Origin: Frateuria aurantia DSM 6220
GTDB lineage: Bacteria; Pseudomonadota; Gammaproteobacteria; Xanthomonadales; Rhodanobacteraceae
Reading direction: 5' to 3'
Assembly: GCF_000242255.2 (NCBI RefSeq)
Contig: NC_017033.1
Location: forward strand, 868,001 to 932,000
Length of the DNA: 64,000 nt
The position numbers were made by a program, and so were the translations under genes. This document shows positions 23,718-30,608 of the stretch, in pieces (the stretch's first letter is position 1; each line of letters begins with the position of its first letter). Below the pieces are notes generated by a model. The model worked only from the letters and a program-made list of their open reading frames with translations. It was not told where the DNA came from and did not search any database.

Positions 23718-24359
23718 TCAGTGCTCCTGTGACTGGATGAGTGCGGTCAGATCGTGGACCAGTGCATTCTCGCTGTCGGCCGGCGTAGCCAGCAGCCGGG
23801 CCCGGCCTTGCGGGTCGAAAACATAGATGCCGGAGCTGTGCGCCACCTCGTAATTGCCGTCGGCCGCCGAGGGATCGCGACTGTAGGCGGCGCGGTAGCG
23901 CTTGCTCAGTGCCTCGATCGCGGCTGGCGAGCCGGTCAGGCCCAGCGCGTGGCTGTCGAAGGCCCGCACATAGTCATGCAATTGTTCCGGCGTATCGCGG
24001 GCCGGATCGACGCTGACGAACAGGATGCGGACATTCCGCGCCAGCGGCCCCAGCTTCTGCAAGACCACATGCAGATGCGCCATCGTCAGCGGACAGACAT
24101 CGGGACAGTGGGTGTAGCCGAAGTACAGCAGGGTGGTCAGGCCCTTGAAGTCGGCGGCCGTGACCGGCTTGTTTTCGTCACTGGTCAGCGCAAACTGCAG
24201 ATCCGGCATATGACCGCTGATGTCGTTCAGCTGCCAGTGCCCGGCCGGCGCGCGCTGGCAGGCGGCCAGCAGCAGGCACAGCAGGACGGGCAGCGACCGG
24301 CGCCAGCGTGCAGGGCGGGAGAGTCGGGTACGGAACCCGCGAAAGGTCAGGTCAGCCAT
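23718..24359 (-). CDS. SCO1/SenC-family copper-dependent thiol reductase, lipoprotein
   Basis: A 213-residue SCO protein. A lipoprotein-type signal (SLPVLLCLLLAAC, C34) anchors it in the membrane. The thioredoxin-like body has the copper/redox motif CPDVC (C85, C89) and the conserved distal histidine in EVAHSSGIYVFD. SCO proteins prepare and load the CuA site of cytochrome c oxidase. The start at 24359 is inferred from the signal region. A -10-like TATCCT ends 5 bases before it, so the mRNA may be leaderless. It heads a two-gene operon with the PCu(A)C gene and is divergent from the DUF423 gene. Confidence 0.88.
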   Translation of the reverse strand: MADLTFRGFRTRLSRPARWRRSLPVLLCLLLAACQRAPAGHWQLNDISGHMPDLQFALTSDENKPVTAADFKGLTTLLYFGYTHCPDVCPLTMAHLHVVLQKLGPLARNVRILFVSVDPARDTPEQLHDYVRAFDSHALGLTGSPAAIEALSKRYRAAYSRDPSAADGNYEVAHSSGIYVFDPQGRARLLATPADSENALVHDLTALIQSQEH

Positions 24360-24364
24360 TTTGC

Positions 24365-24370
24365 TAGGAT
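24365..24370 (-). promoter_or_regulatory. -10-like element abutting the sco start
   Basis: On the minus strand TATCCT is followed by five bases (AGCAA) and then the ATG at 24359, which puts transcription start at or next to the start codon. No clear -35 is seen. Confidence 0.35.
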
Positions 24371-24435
24371 ACCCCTCTGTCCCGGAGGCATCCAGTTCGG
24401 GACATCTGCCCTCGAATGATCCAGGAGCCGATCCG

Positions 24436-24816
24436 GTGTCTGCCACCTCTCCCTGTCGCTTCACCCCCCTCGCCGTCGCGCTGGCTGGCGCCAGTGCCGT
24501 CGTCTGCGGTGCTTTCGGTGCCCATGCGCTCAGTACCCGGCTGGATCCGCAGCAGATGGCGATCTGGCATACCGCCGTCAGTTATCACTTCTGGCATGTG
24601 CTGGCGATGGCTCTGGCAGCCATCGGCTGTCGGGGACGGGCCCGCCGCCGGGCGGTGCAGCTGCTGCTGGCCGGTATCGTGCTGTTCAGTGGCAGCCTGT
24701 ATGCCCTGGCGCTGGGGGCGCCGCATTGGACCGGCATCATCACGCCCTTTGGCGGGCTGGCCTTTATTGCCGGCTGGCTGGTGCTGGGTCTGGGCCTGCG
24801 TCAGCCCCCGGACTGA
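24436..24816 (+). CDS. DUF423 family small membrane protein
   Basis: A 126-residue protein with four membrane segments and the family's opening LAGASAVVCGAFGAHAL, then AIWHTAVSYHFWHVLAMALAAI, FSGSLYALAL and TPFGGLAFIAGW. Homologues include E. coli YgdD; the role is unknown. The start is the GTG at 24436, chosen for AGGAG 8 bases upstream; the ORF continues further upstream only through the divergent sco gene. Its last 16 bases overlap the convergent Arc-like gene. Confidence 0.85.
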   Translation: MSATSPCRFTPLAVALAGASAVVCGAFGAHALSTRLDPQQMAIWHTAVSYHFWHVLAMALAAIGCRGRARRRAVQLLLAGIVLFSGSLYALALGAPHWTGIITPFGGLAFIAGWLVLGLGLRQPPD

Positions 24817-24995
24817 TCGTCGCCGCCGGGTCTGGCCGGCGGCGAGGGCAGTCGGCCTTCCCGCCGCAAGGCCTGACGCAGCACGTATTCGATCTGCGCG
24901 TTCATGCTGCGCAGTTCATCGTCCGACCAGCGCTGCATGGCGGTCAGGATCTCGGCGCTGATCCGCAGCGGATAGGCCTTGCGCTCAGCCGCCAC
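24801..24995 (-). CDS. Arc-like ribbon-helix-helix DNA-binding protein
   Basis: A 64-residue protein. Residues 7-46 match the Arc/MetJ fold: a beta strand (AYPLRIS), helix A (AEILTAMQRWSDD), and helix B beginning SMNAQIEYVLRQALRREGR, much like Arc's SVNSEIYQRVMESFKKEGR. The C-terminal 18 residues are Pro/Gly-rich. It would bind DNA as a dimer of dimers. The start is a GTG with a weak ribosome site, so it may depend on translation of the SPFH gene 67 bases upstream. A plausible but untested target is the palindrome in front of that operon. Its 3' end overlaps the DUF423 gene. Confidence 0.72.
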   Translation of the reverse strand: MAAERKAYPLRISAEILTAMQRWSDDELRSMNAQIEYVLRQALRREGRLPSPPARPGGDDQSGG

Positions 24996-25062
24996 GGAAA
25001 CCGGCCTGATCGGGGCGCGTCGCTGGACAGGTCCTGGTGGGTGAAGTCACGGCGGCCTCCGC

Positions 25063-25932
25063 TCAGGCATAAAGGCTGCCGGTATTGATCACCGGCTGGG
25101 CCGCCCGGTCGCCGCAGAGCACGACCAGCAGGTGGCTGACCATGGTCGCCTTGCGTTCTTCGTCCAGTTCGACCACACCTTGGCTGGCAAGGCTGTCCAG
25201 CGCCATGCCGACCATGCCGACGGCGCCTTCGACGATCCGGCTGCGGGCGGCGACGATGGCATCGGCCTGCTGGCGCTGCAGCATCGCCATCGCGATTTCC
25301 GGGGCATAGGCCAGATGGCTGATCCTGGCCTCGATCACCTTGACGCCGGCTTCGCCGACCCGAGCCTGGATATGGCGGCACAAATCGTCGGTGATGGCCT
25401 CGTCATTGCCGCGCAAGGCCGGCGTGCTGTCATCGCCATGGCTGTCATAGGCATAGCCCTGGGCGATCTGGCGCAGGGCCGACTCGGCCTGGATCTGCAC
25501 GAAGGAGGCGTAGTCATTGACGCCGAAGGTGGCACGCGCCGTGTCGACGACCTGCCAGACCACGATGCTGGCGATCTCGATGGGGTTGCCGTGGGCGTCG
25601 TTGACCTTCAGCTTGCCGCTCTCGAAATTGCGGATCCGCAGCGAGCGGCGGATCCGGGTATAGAAGGGGTTGGTCCACCGCAGCCCGTCATGGCGCAGCG
25701 TGCCGGCATAGCGGCCGAACAGTTGCAGGACCGCAGCTTCGTTGGACGTGATCTGCACCAGTCCCTTGCAGCCGAGCAGGGCGGTGGCGAAGAGTAGTCC
25801 GCTGACCAGCATCAGCGCAGGGGCGCGCGTCAGCAGGCCGAGGCAACTGAGCAGCATCAACAGCAGCAGCGCGCCCAGCATTGGCAGGCCGGCGATAGAA
25901 AAACCCGTACGTTCCTGAAGTTGTTCGTTCAT
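25063..25932 (-). CDS. SPFH (stomatin/prohibitin-like) membrane protein
   Basis: A 289-residue protein with two N-terminal hydrophobic segments (about 15-33 and 38-58) and an SPFH/band 7 domain (about 58-240): [56 protein letters not shown] and [31 protein letters not shown] proteins form membrane rings or microdomain scaffolds that often control proteases or membrane stress. The start at 25932 follows an AAGAGGTGGGG ribosome site. It lies in an operon with the Arc-like gene, behind a perfect 21-base palindrome. Confidence 0.85.
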   Translation of the reverse strand: MNEQLQERTGFSIAGLPMLGALLLLMLLSCLGLLTRAPALMLVSGLLFATALLGCKGLVQITSNEAAVLQLFGRYAGTLRHDGLRWTNPFYTRIRRSLRIRNFESGKLKVNDAHGNPIEIASIVVWQVVDTARATFGVNDYASFVQIQAESALRQIAQGYAYDSHGDDSTPALRGNDEAITDDLCRHIQARVGEAGVKVIEARISHLAYAPEIAMAMLQRQQADAIVAARSRIVEGAVGMVGMALDSLASQGVVELDEERKATMVSHLLVVLCGDRAAQPVINTGSLYA

Positions 25933-25956
25933 CTCGTCCCCACCTCTTGTGAAATC

Positions 25957-25977
25957 CTGATATCAATTTGATATCAG
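25957..25977 (-). promoter_or_regulatory. Perfect palindromic operator of the SPFH/Arc-like operon
   Basis: Two 10-base arms, CTGATATCAA and TTGATATCAG, flank a single T. It begins 25 bases upstream of the SPFH start codon, a repressor-type position. Each arm contains the self-palindromic TGATATCA, giving two TGATATCA copies in tandem. Confidence 0.7.
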
Positions 25978-26061
25978 TCATCATGCTTGTCAAGCGGCTG
26001 GCGGAGCGGCTTGCTGTCGTCCCGATCCAGACTGGCTAAACTAGCGGTTTGACTCCGCCTG

Positions 26062-27252
26062 ATGACCGCCATGAAATCATTCGCGACGCCGTATTCTTCT
26101 TCTGCCTTCCGGGTCCTGCTGCTGGGTTCGGGCGAGCTGGGCAAGGAAGTGGCCATCGAACTGCAGCGCCTGGCCGTGGAAGTGATCGCGGTCGATCGCT
26201 ATGAGCATGCGCCGGCGATGCAGGTCGCCCACCGCAGCCATGTCATCGACATGCTGGACGGCGCCGCGCTGCGGGCGGTGATCGAGGCGGAAAAGCCCGA
26301 TCTGGTCGTGCCGGAAATCGAGGCGATCCACACCCAGACCCTGGTCGAGCTGGAGCAGGAAGGTCTGAAGGTGGTGCCCACCGCCAGAGCCACCTTGCTG
26401 ACGATGAACCGCGAGGGCATTCGCCGGCTGGCGGCCGAGGATCTGGGGCTGCCGACCTCGCCGTATCGTTTCTGCGGCGACGAGGCCGAGTATCAGGCCG
26501 CCGCGACCGCGTTGGGCCTTCCCTTCGTCATCAAGCCGGTGATGAGCTCCTCGGGCAAGGGGCAGAGCGTGGTGCGCAAGGCGGAGGATCTGTCGGCGGC
26601 CTGGGCTTATGCCCAGTCGGGCGGTCGTGCCGGCCAGGGGCGGGTGATCGTGGAGGGGTTTGTCGACTTCGATTACGAGATCACCTTGCTGACCGTGCGC
26701 CATCACGGTGGCGTCGCGTTCTGCGCACCGATCGGGCATCGCCAGGAAGATGGCGATTATCGTGAATCCTGGCAGCCGCAGCCGATGAGCGACAAGGCGC
26801 TGGCCGAGGCACAGCGTCAGGCCGATGCGATCACCGAGGCGCTGGGCGGCTGCGGCGTGTTCGGTGTGGAGTTTTTTGTGAAGGGGGATCAGGTGATCTT
26901 CTCCGAAGTCAGCCCGCGACCGCACGATACCGGGCTGGTCACCCTGATCTCGCAGGACCTGTCCGAGTTCGCCCTGCATGCGCGCGCGATCCTGGGCCTG
27001 CCGGTGCCCGTCATCCGCCAGCGCTGTCCGGCGGCTTCGGTGGCCGTGCTCGCCGAAGGCGATATCGACGCGCCGCGTTATGACGGCGTGGCCGAGGCGC
27101 TGGCGGAGGTCGATACCCAGCTGCGGATCTTCGGCAAGCCTGAGGTCCATGGTCGTCGGCGGGTCGCGGTCACCCTGGCTCTGGATGAATCGGTGGAGGC
27201 CGCCAAGGCCAAGGCCGTGCGCTCGGCACAGGCCTTGCGGGTCACGGCCTGA
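26062..27252 (+). CDS. purT: Formate-dependent GAR transformylase PurT
   Basis: A 396-residue ATP-grasp enzyme that makes formyl-GAR from GAR, formate and ATP in purine synthesis, independent of folate. Visible are the N-terminal [20 protein letters not shown], the ATP-grasp core [33 protein letters not shown] and [16 protein letters not shown]. Length equals that of known PurT. Two ATGs are possible, at 26062 and 26071; the second gives an N-terminus closer in length to the E. coli protein. Neither has a convincing ribosome site. Confidence 0.95.
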   Translation: MTAMKSFATPYSSSAFRVLLLGSGELGKEVAIELQRLAVEVIAVDRYEHAPAMQVAHRSHVIDMLDGAALRAVIEAEKPDLVVPEIEAIHTQTLVELEQEGLKVVPTARATLLTMNREGIRRLAAEDLGLPTSPYRFCGDEAEYQAAATALGLPFVIKPVMSSSGKGQSVVRKAEDLSAAWAYAQSGGRAGQGRVIVEGFVDFDYEITLLTVRHHGGVAFCAPIGHRQEDGDYRESWQPQPMSDKALAEAQRQADAITEALGGCGVFGVEFFVKGDQVIFSEVSPRPHDTGLVTLISQDLSEFALHARAILGLPVPVIRQRCPAASVAVLAEGDIDAPRYDGVAEALAEVDTQLRIFGKPEVHGRRRVAVTLALDESVEAAKAKAVRSAQALRVTA

Positions 27253-27287
27253 GTGCCGATCTGACGCCGCGTCGGACCGATGAGGCT

Positions 27288-28010
27288 TCAGTCCTTGCCG
27301 GTCGTCGGCAGCATCGGTTTCCAGCCATGGCTGCCCCGCAGCTGCAGTGGCTGGAAGCGGCGTTTGTAGTCCATTTTGGGGTGACCGGCAATCCAGAAGC
27401 CCAGATAGACCCAGGCCAGCTCGCGCTGGCGGGCCAGCTCGACTTGTTGGAGTACCGCCAGGGTGCCCAGGCCGCGTGAGGCATGCTCCGGGGCGTAGAA
27501 GGTATAGACCGCCGACAGCCCTTGTTCGCAGATGTCAGTCACCGCGACGGCGATCAGTTCGCCGGCCAGCCGGAACTCCATAAACCAGGTCGGACTCCAG
27601 TCGGCACGGAGAAAGTGGGTAAAATCCTCGGGCTCGGCCTCATCCATGCCGCCATCCGGATGGCGCCAGCGCAGATAGCGCGCATACAGCTCGAAGCGCT
27701 CCTGATTGTATTGCGCCGGCTGCAGACTGATCCGTACATCGGCGTTGTCGCGCAGATTGCGGCGCTGTGAGCGGTCGGGGCGAAAAGCGGCTACCTCTAT
27801 CCGTGTCGGAATGCAGGCTTGGCAGGCGCTGCAGCGTGGCAGGTACAGCTGATCGCCGGCCCGTCGAAAGCCTTGTTCCAGCGCTGCCCCGTACAACCCG
27901 GCCAGGTCGGGCTGGTGAGGATCGATCAGCAGATTCTGCGCGCTGCGCTCGGGATAGTAGCCGCAGGCCTGGGGCGGAGTCTGGAACAGCCGGATCAGAT
28001 CGGAGCGCAT
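27288..28010 (-). CDS. bpt: Aspartate/glutamate leucyltransferase Bpt
   Basis: A 240-residue member of the ATE1-like Bpt family, which attaches leucine from Leu-tRNA to N-terminal Asp or Glu, tagging proteins for the ClpS/ClpAP N-degron pathway. Typical features are the N-terminal cysteine pair region CGYYP and RCSACQACIPTRI, RSQRRNLR, the DGGMDEAEPEDFTHFL segment, and ASRGLGTLAVLQQVELARQRELAWVYLGFWI near the end. I start at the ATG at 28010 (MRSDLIRLFQTPPQACGYY), the usual N-terminus. It is convergent with purT. Confidence 0.93.
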   Translation of the reverse strand: MRSDLIRLFQTPPQACGYYPERSAQNLLIDPHQPDLAGLYGAALEQGFRRAGDQLYLPRCSACQACIPTRIEVAAFRPDRSQRRNLRDNADVRISLQPAQYNQERFELYARYLRWRHPDGGMDEAEPEDFTHFLRADWSPTWFMEFRLAGELIAVAVTDICEQGLSAVYTFYAPEHASRGLGTLAVLQQVELARQRELAWVYLGFWIAGHPKMDYKRRFQPLQLRGSHGWKPMLPTTGKD

Positions 28011-28056
28011 GCAGAGATTCCAGCTCTCGGGGGACGGCTGTCGGCGCTGTGGCCGT

Positions 28057-28443
28057 TTACAGCTTGTGGGCGTAGTGCAATATGGCCATGACAAACACGG
28101 CAGCGACGGCCAGCAGGGCGATGCGCCGGGCACGTTGCGGCACGTCACGGCGACCGCTGCCCGGGGTCCGCATCTGGGCCAGTTCGGCGGCGAAGCGAGT
28201 GCCTTGCTCCAGTCCCAGTTCGTTCATCAGTTCGCGGGCGCGGGTGTAGTCGTCAGGATGCAGGACCCAGACCTGGGGCCAGCCATCGCGTTCGGCATGC
28301 TGGCGGGTGTAGCTGGCCCGCTCATAGCTGGGGCGATTCCAGCGGGAGGCATTCTGGATCTTGTTCTCGATGCCGCGCTCGGTGAACAGCTGACTGAGCC
28401 GCTCGGCATTTTCAGGGCGGGGAGAGGTGTATATCTGGCGCAT
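28057..28443 (-). CDS. DUF2007-like protein with C-terminal membrane helix
   Basis: A 128-residue protein: an N-terminal alpha-beta domain (MRQIYTSPRPENAERLSQLF, RGIENKIQNAS, VWVLHPDDYTRARELMNEL) like the DUF2007 putative signal-transducing fold, followed by a charged linker and one hydrophobic helix (IALLAVAAVFVMAILHY) at the C-terminus. I recall the label 'pathogenicity-like protein' on Xanthomonas homologues, without functional proof. The start at 28443 is preceded by TACACT six bases upstream and no ribosome site, suggesting a leaderless mRNA. It probably runs on into bpt, 46 bases downstream. Confidence 0.72.
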   Translation of the reverse strand: MRQIYTSPRPENAERLSQLFTERGIENKIQNASRWNRPSYERASYTRQHAERDGWPQVWVLHPDDYTRARELMNELGLEQGTRFAAELAQMRTPGSGRRDVPQRARRIALLAVAAVFVMAILHYAHKL

Positions 28444-28449
28444 GTTCCA

Positions 28450-28455
28450 AGTGTA
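28450..28455 (-). promoter_or_regulatory. -10-like element abutting the DUF2007 gene start
   Basis: Minus-strand TACACT, then six bases (TGGAAC), then ATG at 28443. Transcription would start at the A of the start codon. No good -35 is visible. Confidence 0.4.
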
Positions 28456-28508
28456 TGTCATTCGCCCCAGGTCCGGGGCCGTCGGGACAGCCGGCCCCGG
28501 ACAGCCGC

Positions 28509-29375
28509 TCAGGCATGCAGCCGGATCAGCCCTTCCTGGGCGCTGGAGGCCACCAGCTGACCGGCCTCGTCGAAGATCTGGCAGCGCGAGAAGCCCCGGC
28601 CGCCACGGGCGATGGGGCTATCGAAGTCGCAGAGCAGCCATTGATCGACGCGGGGCTGGCGATGGAACCACAGCGCGTGGTCCAAGCTGGCCATCTGCAT
28701 CCTGGGCGTCATCACATGCACGCCGTGCGGCAAGGTCGAGGTCAGCAGCAGATTGAAGTCCGAGGCATAGGCCAGCAGGCTGCGATGCAGCTCGGGGCTG
28801 CCTTCGACAGGGTGACGCAGGCGCAGCCAGATCTGCTGGCGGGGCGGACGGGGGGCGGGCGACAGCGGATTGATGTCCGGGTCGGCCAGCCGGAATTCGA
28901 AGGGGGCATCGCTGCTGAACCAGCGGCGATAGCGCGGCGGCAGCTTGGCCAGCACCTCCGGATCCACATTCAGCCGCTCCGGCAGCTGGGCCGGGCTCAG
29001 CACCTCAGGCATGGCCTGGCTGTGTTCGAAGCCTGACTCTTCGATCTGGAAGGAGACTGAAGCATGCAGTATCGGCTGGCCGTGCTGTACCGCGACGACC
29101 CGGCGCGAGGAAAAGCTGCCGCCATCGCGGGTACGTTCGACCTGATACAGGATCGGCGCCTCGATGTCGCCGGCACGCAGAAAATAGGCGTGCAGCGAAT
29201 GGGCCGGCCGTTCCGTCGCTACGGTCTGCTGGGCGGCCGACAGGGCCTGACCCAGCACCTGGCCGCCGAAGACGTGGCGGGTGCCGATGTCCAGGCTCTG
29301 GCCGCGGAAGTAATCATTCTCGAGGCGTTCGAGGCCGAGCAGGTCGATCAATTGGGTAACGGAATCGGAAGACAT
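28509..29375 (-). CDS. tesB: Acyl-CoA thioesterase II TesB
   Basis: A 288-residue double-hotdog thioesterase that hydrolyses medium- and long-chain acyl-CoA. Diagnostic segments are RGQSLDIGTRHVFGGQVLGQAL, HSLHAYFLRAGD, VERTRDGGSFSSRRVVAVQHG, and in the second half LASLDHALWFHRQPRVDQWLLCDFDSP, which carries the catalytic Asp region. Length matches E. coli TesB (286). A 21-base inverted repeat lies about 22 bases upstream. Together with the acyl-CoA dehydrogenase and thiolase genes it shows active fatty acid turnover, though the genes are dispersed. Confidence 0.95.
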   Translation of the reverse strand: MSSDSVTQLIDLLGLERLENDYFRGQSLDIGTRHVFGGQVLGQALSAAQQTVATERPAHSLHAYFLRAGDIEAPILYQVERTRDGGSFSSRRVVAVQHGQPILHASVSFQIEESGFEHSQAMPEVLSPAQLPERLNVDPEVLAKLPPRYRRWFSSDAPFEFRLADPDINPLSPAPRPPRQQIWLRLRHPVEGSPELHRSLLAYASDFNLLLTSTLPHGVHVMTPRMQMASLDHALWFHRQPRVDQWLLCDFDSPIARGGRGFSRCQIFDEAGQLVASSAQEGLIRLHA

Positions 29376-29397
29376 CGCGATACATGGTGGGAATCCA

Positions 29398-29418
29398 GCT
29401 GCCAGTATAACTGGCAGC
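29398..29418 (-). promoter_or_regulatory. Inverted repeat between ampD and tesB
   Basis: Nine-base arms GCTGCCAGT and ACTGGCAGC around a 3-base centre. On the minus strand the centre reads TTATACT, with TATACT a good -10, so the repeat may be an operator over the tesB promoter. It also lies 29 bases past the ampD stop and could be that gene's terminator stem; no T-run is present. Confidence 0.45.
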
Positions 29419-29446
29419 GTGATACCGGCTGCCGACAGCCAACGGG

Positions 29447-30016
29447 TCAGTCCGCCGCGTCCAGGGTCAGGCGTTGCAGTCTCAGTCCGGTCATGACCTG
29501 CGGCCAGGGAAAGCGGGGCCCGGGGTCGCGCTTGCGCCGGACGGAGCGGCCCGGATCATCGCTGGCCGGCACCTGCGCCGTGTCCAGGTCTTCATGTCCG
29601 GCGATCCAGCGCAATCCGGGCAGCTGGTCCTGCAGCTGCAGAAGCCATTGTCGCAGCGCCTCGATCTGGACGGGTGGATACGCCTCGTCCATCGATTGGT
29701 GCGCGGCGTCCAGCCAGTTCGGCCAGCGGCCCCGGTTGACCAGTTCGATGCCGACCGATCGTGGATTGAAGCCGCGCACATGATGCGCGATGCGGTCGGG
29801 CTCGACCCAGGTGCTCAGGCTGCCATCGCGGTCGATGTAGTAATGCCCGCTGTTGCCGCTGCCATCGCCGTAGAGGACTTGCTCACCGTACTGGCGGGCC
29901 GTGGCCAGATCGGGCAGCTCGGTGCAGTGGATCACCACCAGATCGACCGCCGCCAGCGGGCGCCTGGCCAGGCATGCGTCGTAGGGCAGCGGATCGGGGT
30001 GAATGACGACGGACAT
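29447..30016 (-). CDS. ampD: AmpD-like N-acetylmuramoyl-L-alanine amidase
   Basis: A 189-residue zinc amidase (amidase_2) without signal peptide, the cytoplasmic AmpD type that cleaves 1,6-anhydromuropeptides during wall recycling and so affects beta-lactamase induction. Zinc ligands are evident: His in VVIHCTE, His in IAGHEDL, and Asp in RKRDPGPRFPW, the counterpart of the E. coli RKTDPG motif. GHYYIDRDGSL, HVRGFNPRSVGIELVNRG are typical. An insertion of about 12 residues (around QVPASDDPGRS) lies between the last His and Asp ligands. The ATG at 30016 is preferred over a GTG two codons earlier. Confidence 0.85.
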   Translation of the reverse strand: MSVVIHPDPLPYDACLARRPLAAVDLVVIHCTELPDLATARQYGEQVLYGDGSGNSGHYYIDRDGSLSTWVEPDRIAHHVRGFNPRSVGIELVNRGRWPNWLDAAHQSMDEAYPPVQIEALRQWLLQLQDQLPGLRWIAGHEDLDTAQVPASDDPGRSVRRKRDPGPRFPWPQVMTGLRLQRLTLDAAD

Positions 30017-30080
30017 GGACACAGTCTCGCACGGGGACCGGTATCATGTCCTTTCTCAGATTGTCTTTGACTGGAATACC

Positions 30081-30608
30081 ATGCGCGGCCCCATCCTTCT
30101 TTCCCACGGTTCCGATTCCGGACCCGATGCCACCAAGGTCAGCGTGCTGGCAGCCCATGCCGAGCAACGGGGCTGGTCCACGCGGCGCCTGGACTACCGC
30201 GAGGCGGATCGGCAGGGGCATGCCGCTTCGGTGGCACCGCGGCTGGAAACGTTGCTGCAGGCCATCGATGCCGCCTCTGCGCCGCCGGTTCTGGTCGGGT
30301 CCAGCATGGGCTCCTTCGTCAGTGGCCTGGCGGCCCGGCGGCGGCCGGTGGCCGGGCTGTTCCTGCTGGCGACACCGCTGGCGATCCCCGGCGTGGAGGA
30401 GGGCTTCAGCCATCCAGCCGAAGCGCCTTGCTGTTTTGTCCATGGCTGGCAGGACGATATCTGTCCGCCGGATCCGGTCTATGCCCATGCCCGTGACAGT
30501 CGCGCCGATCTGCTGATGCTGGACGGCGATCACCGGCTTGCCGACCAGCTGCCCGCCATCGTGGCCGCTTTTGACCGTTTTCTCGCCGCCCTGGAGGCTC
30601 GCGCATGA
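30081..30608 (+). CDS. Small alpha/beta hydrolase
   Basis: A 175-residue hydrolase fold. ILLSHGSDSGPDATKVSVLA forms the oxyanion-side start, the nucleophile elbow is GSSMGS (Ser in S-x-M-x pattern) and the histidine is in DGDHRL near the C-terminus. There is no cap domain. The substrate is unknown. I start at the ATG at 30081, where the fold begins. It is divergent from ampD and its stop overlaps the rlmKL start by four bases (ATGA), so the two are translationally coupled. Confidence 0.78.
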   Translation: MRGPILLSHGSDSGPDATKVSVLAAHAEQRGWSTRRLDYREADRQGHAASVAPRLETLLQAIDAASAPPVLVGSSMGSFVSGLAARRRPVAGLFLLATPLAIPGVEEGFSHPAEAPCCFVHGWQDDICPPDPVYAHARDSRADLLMLDGDHRLADQLPAIVAAFDRFLAALEARA

